This document shows, one piece after another, positions 50,996 through 60,000 of a stretch of 64,000 nt of DNA (its first letter is position 1; each line of letters starts with the position of its first letter). The stretch lies in contig CAJUQA010000008.1 of the NCBI GenBank assembly GCA_910588375.1, positions 1 through 64,000 of the forward strand. The letters are read 5' to 3'. The notes beneath the pieces were generated by a model. It saw nothing but the letters and a program-made list of their open reading frames with translations. It had not been told where the DNA came from and ran no database searches. Origin of the DNA: an uncultured Odoribacter sp. (GTDB taxonomy: Bacteria; Bacteroidota; Bacteroidia; Bacteroidales; Marinifilaceae). The position numbers and the translations under genes are program-made.

Positions 50996-51556
50996 ATGAT
51001 AGGTTATATTATTTTAGGTGTTGCAGTGATTCTGGTGTTTACGGCTATATCTGCCTACAATACTTTAGTGAAATTAAGGAATAATCGGGAAAATGCTTTT
51101 GCCGATATAGATGTACAGTTAAAACAGCGCCATGACTTGGTACCTCAGTTGGTGGCGACAGTGAAAGGCTATGCCGCCCATGAAAAAGAGACGCTTGACC
51201 GGGTGGTGAGTGCTCGCAGCGGAGCGCTGAATGCCCGGACGATTGATGAAAAGATTGCGGCTGAAAATGCTTTGACTTCCGCGTTGGCGGGTTTGAAAAT
51301 AACGGTAGAGGCCTATCCGGAACTTAAGGCAAACGAAAACTTTATGCAATTGCAGCAAGAAATTTCGGATGTGGAGAATAAATTAGCGGCTGTCAGACGT
51401 TATTTCAATTCGGCTACAAAGGAGCTGAATACCTCGGTGGAGAGTTTTCCCTCGAATATCATTGCCAATATGTTCGGCTTTCATAAAGAGGTGATGTTTG
51501 ACCTGGGTGCGGAACAACGGGCAGATTTGGACCGGGCTCCGGAAATTAAATTCTAA
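50996..51556 (+). CDS. lemA: LemA family protein
   Basis: The 186-residue protein has one N-terminal membrane helix (IGYIILGVAVILVFTAISAYN). The conserved LemA helical bundle follows: NRENAFADIDVQLKQRHDLVPQLVATVKGYA, a middle coiled coil, and NIIANMFGF near the C-terminus. Function is poorly known. LemA genes often sit next to M48-type peptidases, as here, and the two likely act together in the inner membrane. Confidence 0.95.
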   Translation: MIGYIILGVAVILVFTAISAYNTLVKLRNNRENAFADIDVQLKQRHDLVPQLVATVKGYAAHEKETLDRVVSARSGALNARTIDEKIAAENALTSALAGLKITVEAYPELKANENFMQLQQEISDVENKLAAVRRYFNSATKELNTSVESFPSNIIANMFGFHKEVMFDLGAEQRADLDRAPEIKF

Positions 51557-51568
51557 GCAGGGACACGG

Positions 51569-52534
51569 ATGGAATATGTCGGTATCGTAACCCAGCAGCG
51601 GCGGAATAATATCCGTACGTTTGTACTTCTTTTCCTATTCCCGTGTTTGGTTACGGGATTAGTTTATTTGTTTTGTTTTTTGTTGGGATGGTTGCAATGG
51701 GGAAATCAGCCGGAGGTGGATTTGTATGAAGAGGTAGGAATTCTTTTTGTCAGAAGTGCCCCGTTTGCCATCGGAGGTGTGCTGTTGTGGTTTGTGATTG
51801 CGTATTTTGTGAATGTGTCGGTAATTAATGCGGCTACCGGAGCGAAGCCTCTGACGCGGAAAGAAAATATGCGGGTTTACAACTTAGTGGAAAATCTTTG
51901 TATGACCCAAGGCATGCGGACCCCCAAAATCAATATCATGTATGATGACTCCCTGAATGCCTATGCCAGCGGAATCAATGAAAGTACCTATACGGTAACT
52001 TTATCTCAAGGAATCATCGAGAAACTGAATGACGAAGAGTTGGAAGGGGTGATAGCCCATGAATTGACGCACATTCGTAATAGGGATGTACGTTTATTGA
52101 TTGTTTCCATCGTCTTTGTCGGTATTTTTGCCATGCTCTCTCAAATTACCCTGAACATTTTTTTACGTAGTCCTCGGGTGCGTAGCCGAAACAATAAAAA
52201 CAACGGGGTGGTGGTCATTATTTTGATAGCTCTTGTGGTGTCAGCCATTGGGTATTTATTTGCTTCACTGATGCGTTTCGCCATATCCCGCAAACGGGAA
52301 TATATGGCTGATGCTGGTGCGGCGGAAATGACCCGTAATCCCTTGGGCTTAGCTAATGCTTTGCGAAAAATATCCGGTAATCCCACCCTTACATCCGTTA
52401 CCCGTAAAGACGTGGCCCAGCTTTTCATCGCGGCGCCCTGTGCGAAAACGAAAACGGCCTTGTTGGGATTCAGCGGCTTATTCGCCACTCATCCTCCCAT
52501 TGAGAAAAGAATAGAGATACTGGAAAATTTTTAA
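51569..52534 (+). CDS. M48 family membrane metallopeptidase (HtpX-like)
   Basis: The 321-residue protein has two N-terminal and two central membrane helices. The zinc motif VIAHELTHIRNRDVRLL (HExxH) is present, and the third ligand Glu lies in SRKREYMADAGAAEM. HtpX-like enzymes degrade misfolded membrane proteins. It starts 12 nt after lemA and shares a bidirectional terminator with tRNA-Leu. Confidence 0.93.
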   Translation: MEYVGIVTQQRRNNIRTFVLLFLFPCLVTGLVYLFCFLLGWLQWGNQPEVDLYEEVGILFVRSAPFAIGGVLLWFVIAYFVNVSVINAATGAKPLTRKENMRVYNLVENLCMTQGMRTPKINIMYDDSLNAYASGINESTYTVTLSQGIIEKLNDEELEGVIAHELTHIRNRDVRLLIVSIVFVGIFAMLSQITLNIFLRSPRVRSRNNKNNGVVVIILIALVVSAIGYLFASLMRFAISRKREYMADAGAAEMTRNPLGLANALRKISGNPTLTSVTRKDVAQLFIAAPCAKTKTALLGFSGLFATHPPIEKRIEILENF

Positions 52535-52602
52535 AAAATCGGGACAGGAAACACACAACATTATATAGCCTTTTAAAAGATAGTGTATTCTCAAAGGTAT
52601 AT

Positions 52603-52641
52603 AAAAAAAGGAAGTTAAACATTGTCTAACTTCCTTTTTTT
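52603..52641. terminator. Bidirectional terminator between the M48 peptidase and tRNA-Leu
   Basis: A 15-bp stem with A-run and T-run ends (core GGAAGTTA / TAACTTCC, loop 52618-52626) sits between the convergent genes. Confidence 0.85.
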
Positions 52642-52645
52642 GGTG

Positions 52646-52730
52646 TACCCAGGGCGGGAATCGAACCCGCACGTCTGTTGAGGACACTGGATTTTGAGTC
52701 CAGCGCGTCTACCAATTCCGCCACCTGGGC
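52646..52730 (-). tRNA. tRNA-Leu (anticodon CAA)
   Basis: On the minus strand the gene begins GCCCAGGTGGCGGAATTGG and folds into a class II cloverleaf. Its anticodon arm CTGGACTCAAAATCCAG places CAA in the loop. A variable arm is present, and the T arm is GCGGGTTCGATTCCCGC. The acceptor stem closes with CCTGGGT plus discriminator A. CCA is not directly encoded at the end (CACCA follows the discriminator). Confidence 0.95.
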
Positions 52731-52846
52731 AAAGAACTCGGGTGCAAAAGTAGAGATTTTTTTTATATCTGCAAATCCTTTCCTCATTTTTTTATATTTC
52801 TTGTGTTTTTCCTGAAAAAATGAAAAGGTGTCGGATGTAATATTAA

Positions 52847-52878
52847 TTTGGGAGAAGTCAGGTAGATTGTTATTTTTG
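52847..52878 (+). promoter_or_regulatory. Promoter of the GH20 gene
   Basis: TTTG (52847-52850), exactly 20 bp, then TATTTTTG (52871-52878). This is a textbook Bacteroidetes promoter, 22 nt before the start codon. Confidence 0.8.
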
Positions 52879-52900
52879 CAATTATTAAATTTATAGAGTC

Positions 52901-55174
52901 ATGCGTGGTTATTTTTATTATGTCGGAGTTGTGGTTATATTAGCTGTTTCTTTCCTTTCTTGTAAGACTGAGCAAGTTTGTAAGCAACTGGAAGTAATTC
53001 CTGTTCCTGAGAATGTGGAATTCGGAGAAGGTGTATGTCGGTTGGATAACCACACTTATTTGCATGTGCCCGTAGGAAAAGAAGGACAATTTATAGCGGC
53101 AGGACTCGATTCGTTGACGAATTCTTTGGTTTCTTATCGTTTTGGCCGGGATGGGATTGAAAACGGAGGAAATTATATACGTTTTTCTTTAGATAGTTTG
53201 AGCGGTATAGCTACGGAAGGGTATGTACTGAATATTCAGCCGGAGGGTGTTGATATAAAGGCGGCCGCTTCTGCCGGTTTGTTTTATGGTATGCAGACCT
53301 TCCTGCAAATATTGAACGACCGGCATTTTTATAAGGAAGACCGTCAGTATTGGTTATTGCCTGTTTTGCGGATAACGGATAAACCTGCTTTCTCATACCG
53401 GGGACTTCATCTGGATGTGTCCCGTCATTTTTTCCCCATCGCGTTTATAAAAAAATACATAGATTTAATGGCTGTGTATAAATTGAACCGCTTTCATTGG
53501 CATTTGACGGATGCGGGTGGATGGCGGTTTGAAGTCAAAAAGTATCCGGAACTGACCTGTCGGGGGGCTTGGCGGACTCAGGAAGATTGGAAGAAATGGT
53601 GGAATGAGGGAGATCGTTCCTATGTGGAAGAAGGAAAAGAGGGTGCTTATGGTGGTTACTATACTCAGGAGGAAATCCGGGAGGTTGTGGCTTATGCGGC
53701 AGCCCGCCATATAGAGGTGATACCGGAAATTGAAATGCCTGGACATTCGGAAGAAGTTTTGACAGTATATCCGGAATTGAAATGTCCGAATAGTAAAAAA
53801 AGCGGGGAATTTTGTGCCGGTAAAGAGGCTTCTTTCCGGTTTCTTGAAAACATTCTGGAAGAAGTGATGGAACTTTTCCCTTCGGAATATATCCATATCG
53901 GAGGGGATGAGGCTTCGAAAAATGCCTGGAAGAAGTGTCCTTTGTGCCAGAAAAGAATCAAGACTGAGCATTTGAAAGATGAAAAAGAGCTGCAAAGTTA
54001 TTTTATTAAACGGATGGAAAAATTCTTAACAGCCAAAGGACGGAAAATTATCGGTTGGGATGAGATTTTGGAAGGAGGATTGGCACCGGAGGCCACAGTC
54101 ATGTCCTGGAGAGGGGAAAAAGGTGGTATTGAGGCTGCCCGTTCCGGCCATGATGTGATTATGACACCGGGGGCATATTGCTATTTTGACAGTTATCAGG
54201 CGGAACCTTCCACCCAGCCTTATGCCATAGGTGGTTTTCTGCCTTATTTGAAGGTTTATTCCTATTCTCCGGTACCTCGGGAATTGTCGGCCAAAGAAGC
54301 CCGTCATATTTTGGGAGCTCAGGCCAATATCTGGACGGAATATATCGGTACGCCGGAACATGTGGAATACATGGCATATCCCCGGGCCTTGGCTTTGGCG
54401 GAAGTGGTGTGGTCGCCTGAAGAAAGGAAGGATAGTGACGACTTTAAACGTCGGGTGCAGGCACATATTCGGCACTTACAGCAAAAAGGTGTCAATGTTT
54501 TCCCCTTGAGCGACCGCATAGAAATGAATATGGAAGTGGATACCGTGAAAAAAAGTATTCTGGTAAGTTTTGATTCTGAGAAGTATAAGCCGGAAATACG
54601 TTATACGCTTGACGGTTCGTTACCTGACGAAAAATCTCTTCTTTATGAAGGACCTTTCCGGATTGATTCTGCCGAAGTCAAGGCGGCTTTATTCCAGGAC
54701 GGGAAAAGAGGAAATATCTCGAAAGGGCGCTTCGATTATCACAAAGCAGTAGGGAAAAAAGTAAATTATACGAATAGATACAGTGGTTCTTATCCTGCGG
54801 CCGGTGAGATTACTTTGACCGATGGCTATCGTGGCGGACTTACTTATGGTGATGGCCGTTGGCAGGGATTTCTGAAAAATCTGGATGTCGTGATTGATAT
54901 GGAAACCGTCCAGCTTTTGCATAGTGTCGATATCAAATTCATGCAGCTGACAGGTCCCGGGGTATATATGCCTCAGTATGTGCAGGTCAGTGTCTCTCAA
55001 AATGGTAAAGACTTTACGGAAGTGGGACAAGTGAAAAATGACATTCCTTCCGACAAATCGGATTTATTCTTTAAGAATTTTACTGTGAATTTCTCCGCGG
55101 AAGCTCGCTATATCCGGATTTTTGCCCGGAAGCAAGCTGGATTTATGTTTACGGACGAGATTGTGGTATATTGA
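52901..55174 (+). CDS. Beta-N-acetylhexosaminidase, GH20, lipoprotein
   Basis: The 757-residue protein has a lipoprotein signal ending SFLSC. An N-terminal GH20b-like domain and the GH20 TIM barrel follow (YRGLHLDVSRHFFP, NRFHWHLTDAGGWRFE). The catalytic Asp-Glu pair lies in HIGGDEASKNAWKKC. The C-terminal 200 residues hold a chitobiase-like segment (RYTLDGSLPDEKS) and an F5/8-type carbohydrate-binding domain ending FMFTDEIVVY. It releases terminal beta-GlcNAc or GalNAc from host glycans, chitin or muropeptides at the cell surface or periplasm. It is monocistronic. Confidence 0.93.
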   Translation: MRGYFYYVGVVVILAVSFLSCKTEQVCKQLEVIPVPENVEFGEGVCRLDNHTYLHVPVGKEGQFIAAGLDSLTNSLVSYRFGRDGIENGGNYIRFSLDSLSGIATEGYVLNIQPEGVDIKAAASAGLFYGMQTFLQILNDRHFYKEDRQYWLLPVLRITDKPAFSYRGLHLDVSRHFFPIAFIKKYIDLMAVYKLNRFHWHLTDAGGWRFEVKKYPELTCRGAWRTQEDWKKWWNEGDRSYVEEGKEGAYGGYYTQEEIREVVAYAAARHIEVIPEIEMPGHSEEVLTVYPELKCPNSKKSGEFCAGKEASFRFLENILEEVMELFPSEYIHIGGDEASKNAWKKCPLCQKRIKTEHLKDEKELQSYFIKRMEKFLTAKGRKIIGWDEILEGGLAPEATVMSWRGEKGGIEAARSGHDVIMTPGAYCYFDSYQAEPSTQPYAIGGFLPYLKVYSYSPVPRELSAKEARHILGAQANIWTEYIGTPEHVEYMAYPRALALAEVVWSPEERKDSDDFKRRVQAHIRHLQQKGVNVFPLSDRIEMNMEVDTVKKSILVSFDSEKYKPEIRYTLDGSLPDEKSLLYEGPFRIDSAEVKAALFQDGKRGNISKGRFDYHKAVGKKVNYTNRYSGSYPAAGEITLTDGYRGGLTYGDGRWQGFLKNLDVVIDMETVQLLHSVDIKFMQLTGPGVYMPQYVQVSVSQNGKDFTEVGQVKNDIPSDKSDLFFKNFTVNFSAEARYIRIFARKQAGFMFTDEIVVY

Positions 55175-55320
55175 ATCGCATTTGTTAATAATGCTCTGAA
55201 CGTGGGATATTAATCTTGCCCTTGGCTTGGTATAATATCTTTAAGAATTGTTGTATTGTATTTTTCTTCTGAACTCTTTGTTTTTTATTGCGTAAATGGA
55301 ATCGATAAAAAGAGGAGACA

Positions 55321-56034
55321 GTGGAAACGAGAGCATGGACATATCAAAACAGTATTCAGACTACATTATTTCGGCGGAACTATATGTCCGCCGTTTTTGT
55401 CTGGATGGCTTTGGGATTGGGACTGACGGGAGGAGTGGCGACCTGTATTTTGTCGGTTCCTGTGATACGGGAAGTGATGCAGGGTAATAGGGAATTGTTT
55501 GTTACTTTGTTTTTTATCGAGTCCTTTTTAGTCTGGGGAACAACGCTTTGGATAGAAAAACTTTCTCTCTTCCGGAGCATCGTAAGCGGATTGGGATATG
55601 CCGTTTTGAATGGAATTACGTGGGCGGCTCTGTTCTTTTCATTCACCGGAGAATCCGTGGCTCCCGTATTTTATGTTTCAGCGGCCACTTTTGTCCTGAT
55701 GGGGATATATGGATTGCTGACTTCCCGGGATGTGACCCGTACGGAAAATATCCGAAGATTTATTCTGACCGGCATCCTCATGACTTTTCTTTTCAACTTG
55801 ATTGTGGGTAGTCACAGCCTTTGCTGGGTAACTTCTTTGGCGGGAATCGGCATCTTTACTTGGCTTATTGCTTCGGATGTGTGTCATATCGGGAAAATGT
55901 CCGGATATACGCTTCCGGAACAACCGCTTTGTTTTAAAAATGCCATACAGGGAGCCTTGCCGCTTTATTTGGGGTTCATGAACCTGATTTTATTTTTTCT
56001 CAGGATATTGGGAATACAGCGGCAAACTTCTTGA
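55321..56034 (+). CDS. Bax inhibitor-1/YccA family membrane protein
   Basis: The 237-residue product has about seven membrane helices. It carries the BI-1 pattern: FRRNYMSAVFVWMALGLGLTGG near the start, then SGLGYAVLNGITWAALFFSF, and a late GALPLYLGFMNLILFFLRILG. The GTG at 55321 follows a good GAGGAG site; an ATG at 55384 would remove the short cytoplasmic tail. Relatives form pH-sensitive calcium leak channels (BsYetJ) or interact with FtsH (YccA). Physiological role here unknown. Confidence 0.85.
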   Translation: METRAWTYQNSIQTTLFRRNYMSAVFVWMALGLGLTGGVATCILSVPVIREVMQGNRELFVTLFFIESFLVWGTTLWIEKLSLFRSIVSGLGYAVLNGITWAALFFSFTGESVAPVFYVSAATFVLMGIYGLLTSRDVTRTENIRRFILTGILMTFLFNLIVGSHSLCWVTSLAGIGIFTWLIASDVCHIGKMSGYTLPEQPLCFKNAIQGALPLYLGFMNLILFFLRILGIQRQTS

Positions 56035-56043
56035 AGATTCTGT

Positions 56044-56051
56044 TATTTTTG
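56044..56051 (+). promoter_or_regulatory. -7 element of the HAD phosphatase gene
   Basis: TATTTTTG, exact match, 25 nt upstream of the ATG. No -33 TTTG at standard distance. Confidence 0.5.
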
Positions 56052-56076
56052 CAGAGAAGATTTTATCAGATACCGT

Positions 56077-56676
56077 ATGAAAAATATCATATTCGATTTA
56101 GGTGGGGTTGTATTGGATTGGAATCCGGAAAAAGTAAGAAAAGAGTTTAAAGAAAATCCGGAATTGCCCCGTTTCTTATTTGACAGTGGCTTTTTTCAAA
56201 AGCATTGGACGGAATTTGACCGGGGAACTTATACGGAAGAAGAGATGGTTGCGAAAATGGCGGCTCTATCCGGCTTTTCTCTTCCGGATTGCCGGTTATT
56301 TATGGAATATATCAAACATTCGCTGGTTGATATTCCCCGTACGGTCGAACTTATCCGGAGCTTGTCGGAGCAAGGATATCCTTTATATTGCTTGTCTAAC
56401 ATGTCCCGCGAATTTTACGATTATCTGAAACACCGGGAAGTATTCCGTTACTTTACGGGACAGATTATTTCCGCCCATGAAGGCATGGTCAAGCCGGATG
56501 AAGATATTTTCAATGTATTGCTCGACCGTTTTCACCTCGAACCGCATGAATGCCTATTTATTGATGATTTGCCGGCCAATGTGAAAACAGCTGTCGACAT
56601 GGGCTTTCATACAGTTCTTTTTGCCGACAAAGAAAAGGGCTACTGGGCTATCGACCGTTTTATTGCAGCGTCCTGA
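56077..56676 (+). CDS. HAD-IA family phosphatase (YihX-like)
   Basis: The 199-residue protein starts NIIFDLGGVVLDWNP, motif I with the nucleophile Asp. YCLSNMS (motif II), the Lys region and CLFIDDLPANVKTA (motif IV) follow, with a helical cap between. The DLGG form of motif I is typical of the YihX sugar-phosphatase branch, which dephosphorylates alpha-glucose-1-phosphate. The substrate here is not certain. It ends tail to tail with the next minus-strand gene, overlapping 17 nt. Confidence 0.9.
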   Translation: MKNIIFDLGGVVLDWNPEKVRKEFKENPELPRFLFDSGFFQKHWTEFDRGTYTEEEMVAKMAALSGFSLPDCRLFMEYIKHSLVDIPRTVELIRSLSEQGYPLYCLSNMSREFYDYLKHREVFRYFTGQIISAHEGMVKPDEDIFNVLLDRFHLEPHECLFIDDLPANVKTAVDMGFHTVLFADKEKGYWAIDRFIAAS

Positions 56677-57640
56677 TTAAAGCCTTCACCTCTTCCACCG
56701 TCATTTTGTCCGGATTATTTTCAGAATTAAACTCAAATCCCACGGGGACGGGCTTTGCCGAATAATGGAGGCAAAAAGTGGCTTTGTCTCCGTAAGAAGG
56801 AACAATGATGTAAGCCTCCGGGGCTTCAATGGTATGAAACGAATCATAACGGGTAATCATTTCTTCATAGAGCTTTTCGCCCGGTCTTAACCCCACCACC
56901 TCTATTTGGGCCGTTTCATCCACAGCCTGCGCAATCGTCAGAATATTGTAGGACTTGATTTTGGGAGCGATAATCTCACCGCCCAGTGCATGCGGCAGGC
57001 ATCGGAAAGCAATCTGCACACACTCCTCCACCGTCGCCATAAAACGGGTCATGTCGGGATGCGTGACAGGAAGTATCCCGTTCTCCTTTGCCTTCTTCAT
57101 GAAAAACGGGATAACCGTACCCGTGGAACCGAACATATTGCCATAGCGGATAACGGATGTTTTTAAATGGGGATATTCCTTATGTGCGGCGATAAACAGC
57201 TTGTCGGACAACATTTTGGATGCTCCGTAGGCATTATTTACCAAAGAGGCCATATCGGTAGACAGGGCGAGAATTTGTTTCACTCCTTGGTTCACGGCGC
57301 CCTGAATGAGATTGTGAGCTCCGATAATGTTGCTCTCCACCGCTTCCCACGGGTTGGCTTCCGCCTCCGGAACAATCCGCATGGCAGCTGTGTGAACCAC
57401 AATATCTATCCCTTGGCAAGCCCGTTCAACATCCTCCGCACAGGCCATATTACCGCTGATAAAATGTAGACGACTGTCCGGAAAACGTAATTGCATCATA
57501 TGCTGCTTTTCCCGGTCTCGGGAAAAAATAACAATCTCCTTCACATCCAGATAGGTTTCTAAAACCATCTCGGTGAACTTTTGGCCGAAAGAGCCTGTGC
57601 CTCCTGTAATTAATATGCGTTGACCGGTGAACATAAACAA
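56660..57640 (-). CDS. PseB/CapD-like UDP-GlcNAc 4,6-dehydratase family protein with altered active site
   Basis: The 326-residue SDR protein has the NAD(P) loop ITGGTGSFGQ and SRDREKQHMM, and the family ending VGLRPGEKLYEEMIT. These place it with the inverting 4,6-dehydratases that start pseudaminic acid or other deoxy-sugar pathways. The active-site segment usually reads STDKA but reads STDMA here (Thr-128, Asp-129, Met-130), so the Lys that acts as base in FlaA1/PseB is missing. The Tyr-138/Lys-142 pair is intact. Epimerase or altered dehydratase activity is possible. No other sugar-pathway gene is adjacent. Confidence 0.85.
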   Translation of the reverse strand: MFMFTGQRILITGGTGSFGQKFTEMVLETYLDVKEIVIFSRDREKQHMMQLRFPDSRLHFISGNMACAEDVERACQGIDIVVHTAAMRIVPEAEANPWEAVESNIIGAHNLIQGAVNQGVKQILALSTDMASLVNNAYGASKMLSDKLFIAAHKEYPHLKTSVIRYGNMFGSTGTVIPFFMKKAKENGILPVTHPDMTRFMATVEECVQIAFRCLPHALGGEIIAPKIKSYNILTIAQAVDETAQIEVVGLRPGEKLYEEMITRYDSFHTIEAPEAYIIVPSYGDKATFCLHYSAKPVPVGFEFNSENNPDKMTVEEVKALIRTLQ

Positions 57641-57644
57641 AGTG

Positions 57645-59009
57645 CTAAAGGGTGGAAAACTTTCTTTTGGGGTGAGTAATATAATAAAAACGACAGCATA
57701 GCATAAATCCGGTGGCTGTCAGACCGATAGGGTAGCCTATCCAGATTCCCGTGATACCTCCCTCAAAGAAAAAACCGTTCAAATAGCATACGGGCATAGC
57801 AATAAGGAAATAACCGATAAAAGAAATAACGGCCATGGAAATGACATCCCCCATGCCTCTCAACGCATTCGCGAACGTGATCTGTAAAGAATCTCCGAAC
57901 TGGAAAGCAACCAGGATATAGATTAATACCGAAACAATTTGCAGTACCTCTTCCGAAGTAGTGAAAAGTGCTCCGATACTATTTCTGAAAATCAGGAAAA
58001 TAGAGGATGCCGTTAAGGCCAGGCACAAAATCAGGTGAAAACCGGCAGCTGTCGTTTTCCGGACATTGATAAGATCGCCCTGTCCGTAATAATTGCTCAC
58101 CCGGACGGAGATAGCGGCTCCGACACCGTAATAAATCATAAAGCCTAAAGTGGAAATGGCCACAACCACCTGATGGGCGGCCAGGGCAATACTGCCCAGC
58201 CATCCGATCATGACGCCCGTAATACTGAACAATGCTGTTTCCAGTCCCATCTGAATACCGATCATCCATCCCATTTTATTCAAAGACAAAATATCCGGAC
58301 GATTATAGCGGCTGCGCTTATAACCCACCAGATAGCGGCGGTAATACAAACGGTGGTAAAAAAGAAAGGCAAAAGCAATGAGCATCACCATTCTTGACAC
58401 CAGAGTCGAAATACCTGCCCCGACAACACCCAGTGCGGGAAATCCCAATTTGCCGTAAATCAGGACATAGTTGCCGATGATATTCAATACATTGGCGGAA
58501 ATCATGATATACATGGGGGTAACAGTATCGGTGATGCCGTCCGCAAACTGCTTGAACGAGTTGAAAAGCATGACGAAAATCAGGGACGCCAGATGCAGCA
58601 GAAAATAAGGACGGATAAGGGGCAATAATTCCTCCGGTTGCCCCATCTTGTCCACGTTCAGATAAAGAACCCCCATCAACAGGGAAAGCAACACTCCCAT
58701 ACATCCGTTTACCAACAGACTGTTGCGTAAAAGTTGTCCGATTTTGAACTTGTCCCGTCGTCCGAAAAACTGTCCGACAAGCGGTGTCAAACCATAGGAA
58801 AAACCGAGACCGAAAAGAATAGGGATATTGAAAACGCTATTGACGAAAGAAGCTGCCGCTAAATCGAAAGTCCCGTATCGCCCTACCATAATGTTGTCGG
58901 CCAATCCCACGATGACAATGCCCAGCTGTCCCACGACAATCGGACCGCCGAGCTGAATCAGCGCTTTATAATGTTTTTTGTAACGACTCCAAAATTTCAT
59001 ATCCATCAT
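57645..59009 (-). CDS. MATE family efflux transporter
   Basis: The 454-residue membrane protein has about twelve helices in two homologous halves. It shows the MATE pattern (GGPIVVGQLGIVIVGLADNIMVGRYG; GMGDVISMAVISF). It exports drugs or metabolites by sodium or proton antiport. It lies 4 nt upstream of the dehydratase-like gene on the same strand, so the two are probably co-transcribed, though a shared function is not evident. Confidence 0.93.
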   Translation of the reverse strand: MMDMKFWSRYKKHYKALIQLGGPIVVGQLGIVIVGLADNIMVGRYGTFDLAAASFVNSVFNIPILFGLGFSYGLTPLVGQFFGRRDKFKIGQLLRNSLLVNGCMGVLLSLLMGVLYLNVDKMGQPEELLPLIRPYFLLHLASLIFVMLFNSFKQFADGITDTVTPMYIMISANVLNIIGNYVLIYGKLGFPALGVVGAGISTLVSRMVMLIAFAFLFYHRLYYRRYLVGYKRSRYNRPDILSLNKMGWMIGIQMGLETALFSITGVMIGWLGSIALAAHQVVVAISTLGFMIYYGVGAAISVRVSNYYGQGDLINVRKTTAAGFHLILCLALTASSIFLIFRNSIGALFTTSEEVLQIVSVLIYILVAFQFGDSLQITFANALRGMGDVISMAVISFIGYFLIAMPVCYLNGFFFEGGITGIWIGYPIGLTATGFMLCCRFYYITHPKRKFSTL

Positions 59010-59118
59010 GTACGAGCAAATTGAGTGCGCAAATTTATAAAAAGTCCGGCAAATTTTAGAGTTTGAGATGAAGCCGGTTTTGCACTTTTGAGTACTGATA
59101 TTTTGGGGTAATGCGTCT

Positions 59119-59126
59119 TATTTTTG
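59119..59126 (+). promoter_or_regulatory. -7 element ahead of the deiminase-like gene
   Basis: TATTTTTG is an exact -7 match. It overlaps the first possible TTG start (59124), so translation most likely begins at the ATG at 59136 or 59157. Confidence 0.5.
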
Positions 59127-59135
59127 TCCCGTTAT

Positions 59136-59987
59136 ATGATTAAAGATAGAAAAGATATGGTGACAGACTTCAGGACGAATACGGTTTTCTTTTCAGCTTG
59201 GCTAACAAGGCTGAAATGTTGGCAAGAGATTCAATTTGCCTTGGAACAATCACATATTCCTTATGGTCTATTGACGGATACGCGGGATTATTGGGTGCGT
59301 GATTTTATGCCGATACAGTTAAGTCCCGTTTCTTATTTGCAATATGTTTATGACCCGGACTATTTGCGCGGTTCAGTCGTTTATCGGACAGATGGGGCAA
59401 TGTGTTTTGAAAAGTTGGGTTTTTCAAATGTAAAGGTAATAAAGAAGACGGATATTATTTTGGATGGTGGTAATGTCATCAAGTGTGATGATTCGGTCAT
59501 TATGACGGATAAGGTATTCCGTGAGAATAGGAACTATGACAAAATCACGTTGATAAATAAATTGGAACGGTGTTTCGGGGTGGAATTGGTGGTGATTCCT
59601 TGGGATTGCAACGAGCGGTACGGTCACGCGGACGGTATGGTACGTTATCTCGGTGACGGGTGTGTTTTGCTATCGAATTATGGGGATATTGACCCCACTT
59701 TTGCAGAGAAATTGCTGAGGATTTTATCTCGCAGATACGAAGTGACGGAATTGCGTTTTTCGGTGAAAAAGCCTTCCCCGTACAATTGGGCGTATATCAA
59801 TTATTTGCAGGTGGGCAAGGCTGTCCTGCTTCCCAAATTGGACGTAGAGGAGGACGAGTTGGCGTATGAGCAGTTCCATGCTCTTTTTCCACAAGCTTTT
59901 GTTTGTCAGGTGGGCGTGGGCTCATTGGTACGTCGAGGAGGAGTATTAAATTGTGTGTCTTGGACGATATATAATCAGTTGAATTAA
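59136..59987 (+). CDS. Short agmatine deiminase/peptidylarginine deiminase-like protein
   Basis: About 283 residues, clearly shorter than the usual 340-370 of agmatine deiminases. The catalytic signatures are in order: WVRDFMPIQ, LDGGNVIKC, then YGHADGMVRYL with the catalytic His and Asp, and GGVLNCVSW with the nucleophile Cys near the C-terminus. Such enzymes hydrolyse guanidino groups to ureido groups. The missing length is mostly at the N-terminus. There is no signal peptide, unlike P. gingivalis PPAD. The substrate is unknown and no polyamine gene is nearby. The ATG at 59157 is an alternative start. Confidence 0.82.
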   Translation: MIKDRKDMVTDFRTNTVFFSAWLTRLKCWQEIQFALEQSHIPYGLLTDTRDYWVRDFMPIQLSPVSYLQYVYDPDYLRGSVVYRTDGAMCFEKLGFSNVKVIKKTDIILDGGNVIKCDDSVIMTDKVFRENRNYDKITLINKLERCFGVELVVIPWDCNERYGHADGMVRYLGDGCVLLSNYGDIDPTFAEKLLRILSRRYEVTELRFSVKKPSPYNWAYINYLQVGKAVLLPKLDVEEDELAYEQFHALFPQAFVCQVGVGSLVRRGGVLNCVSWTIYNQLN

Positions 59988-60000
59988 AAATGAATAAATA

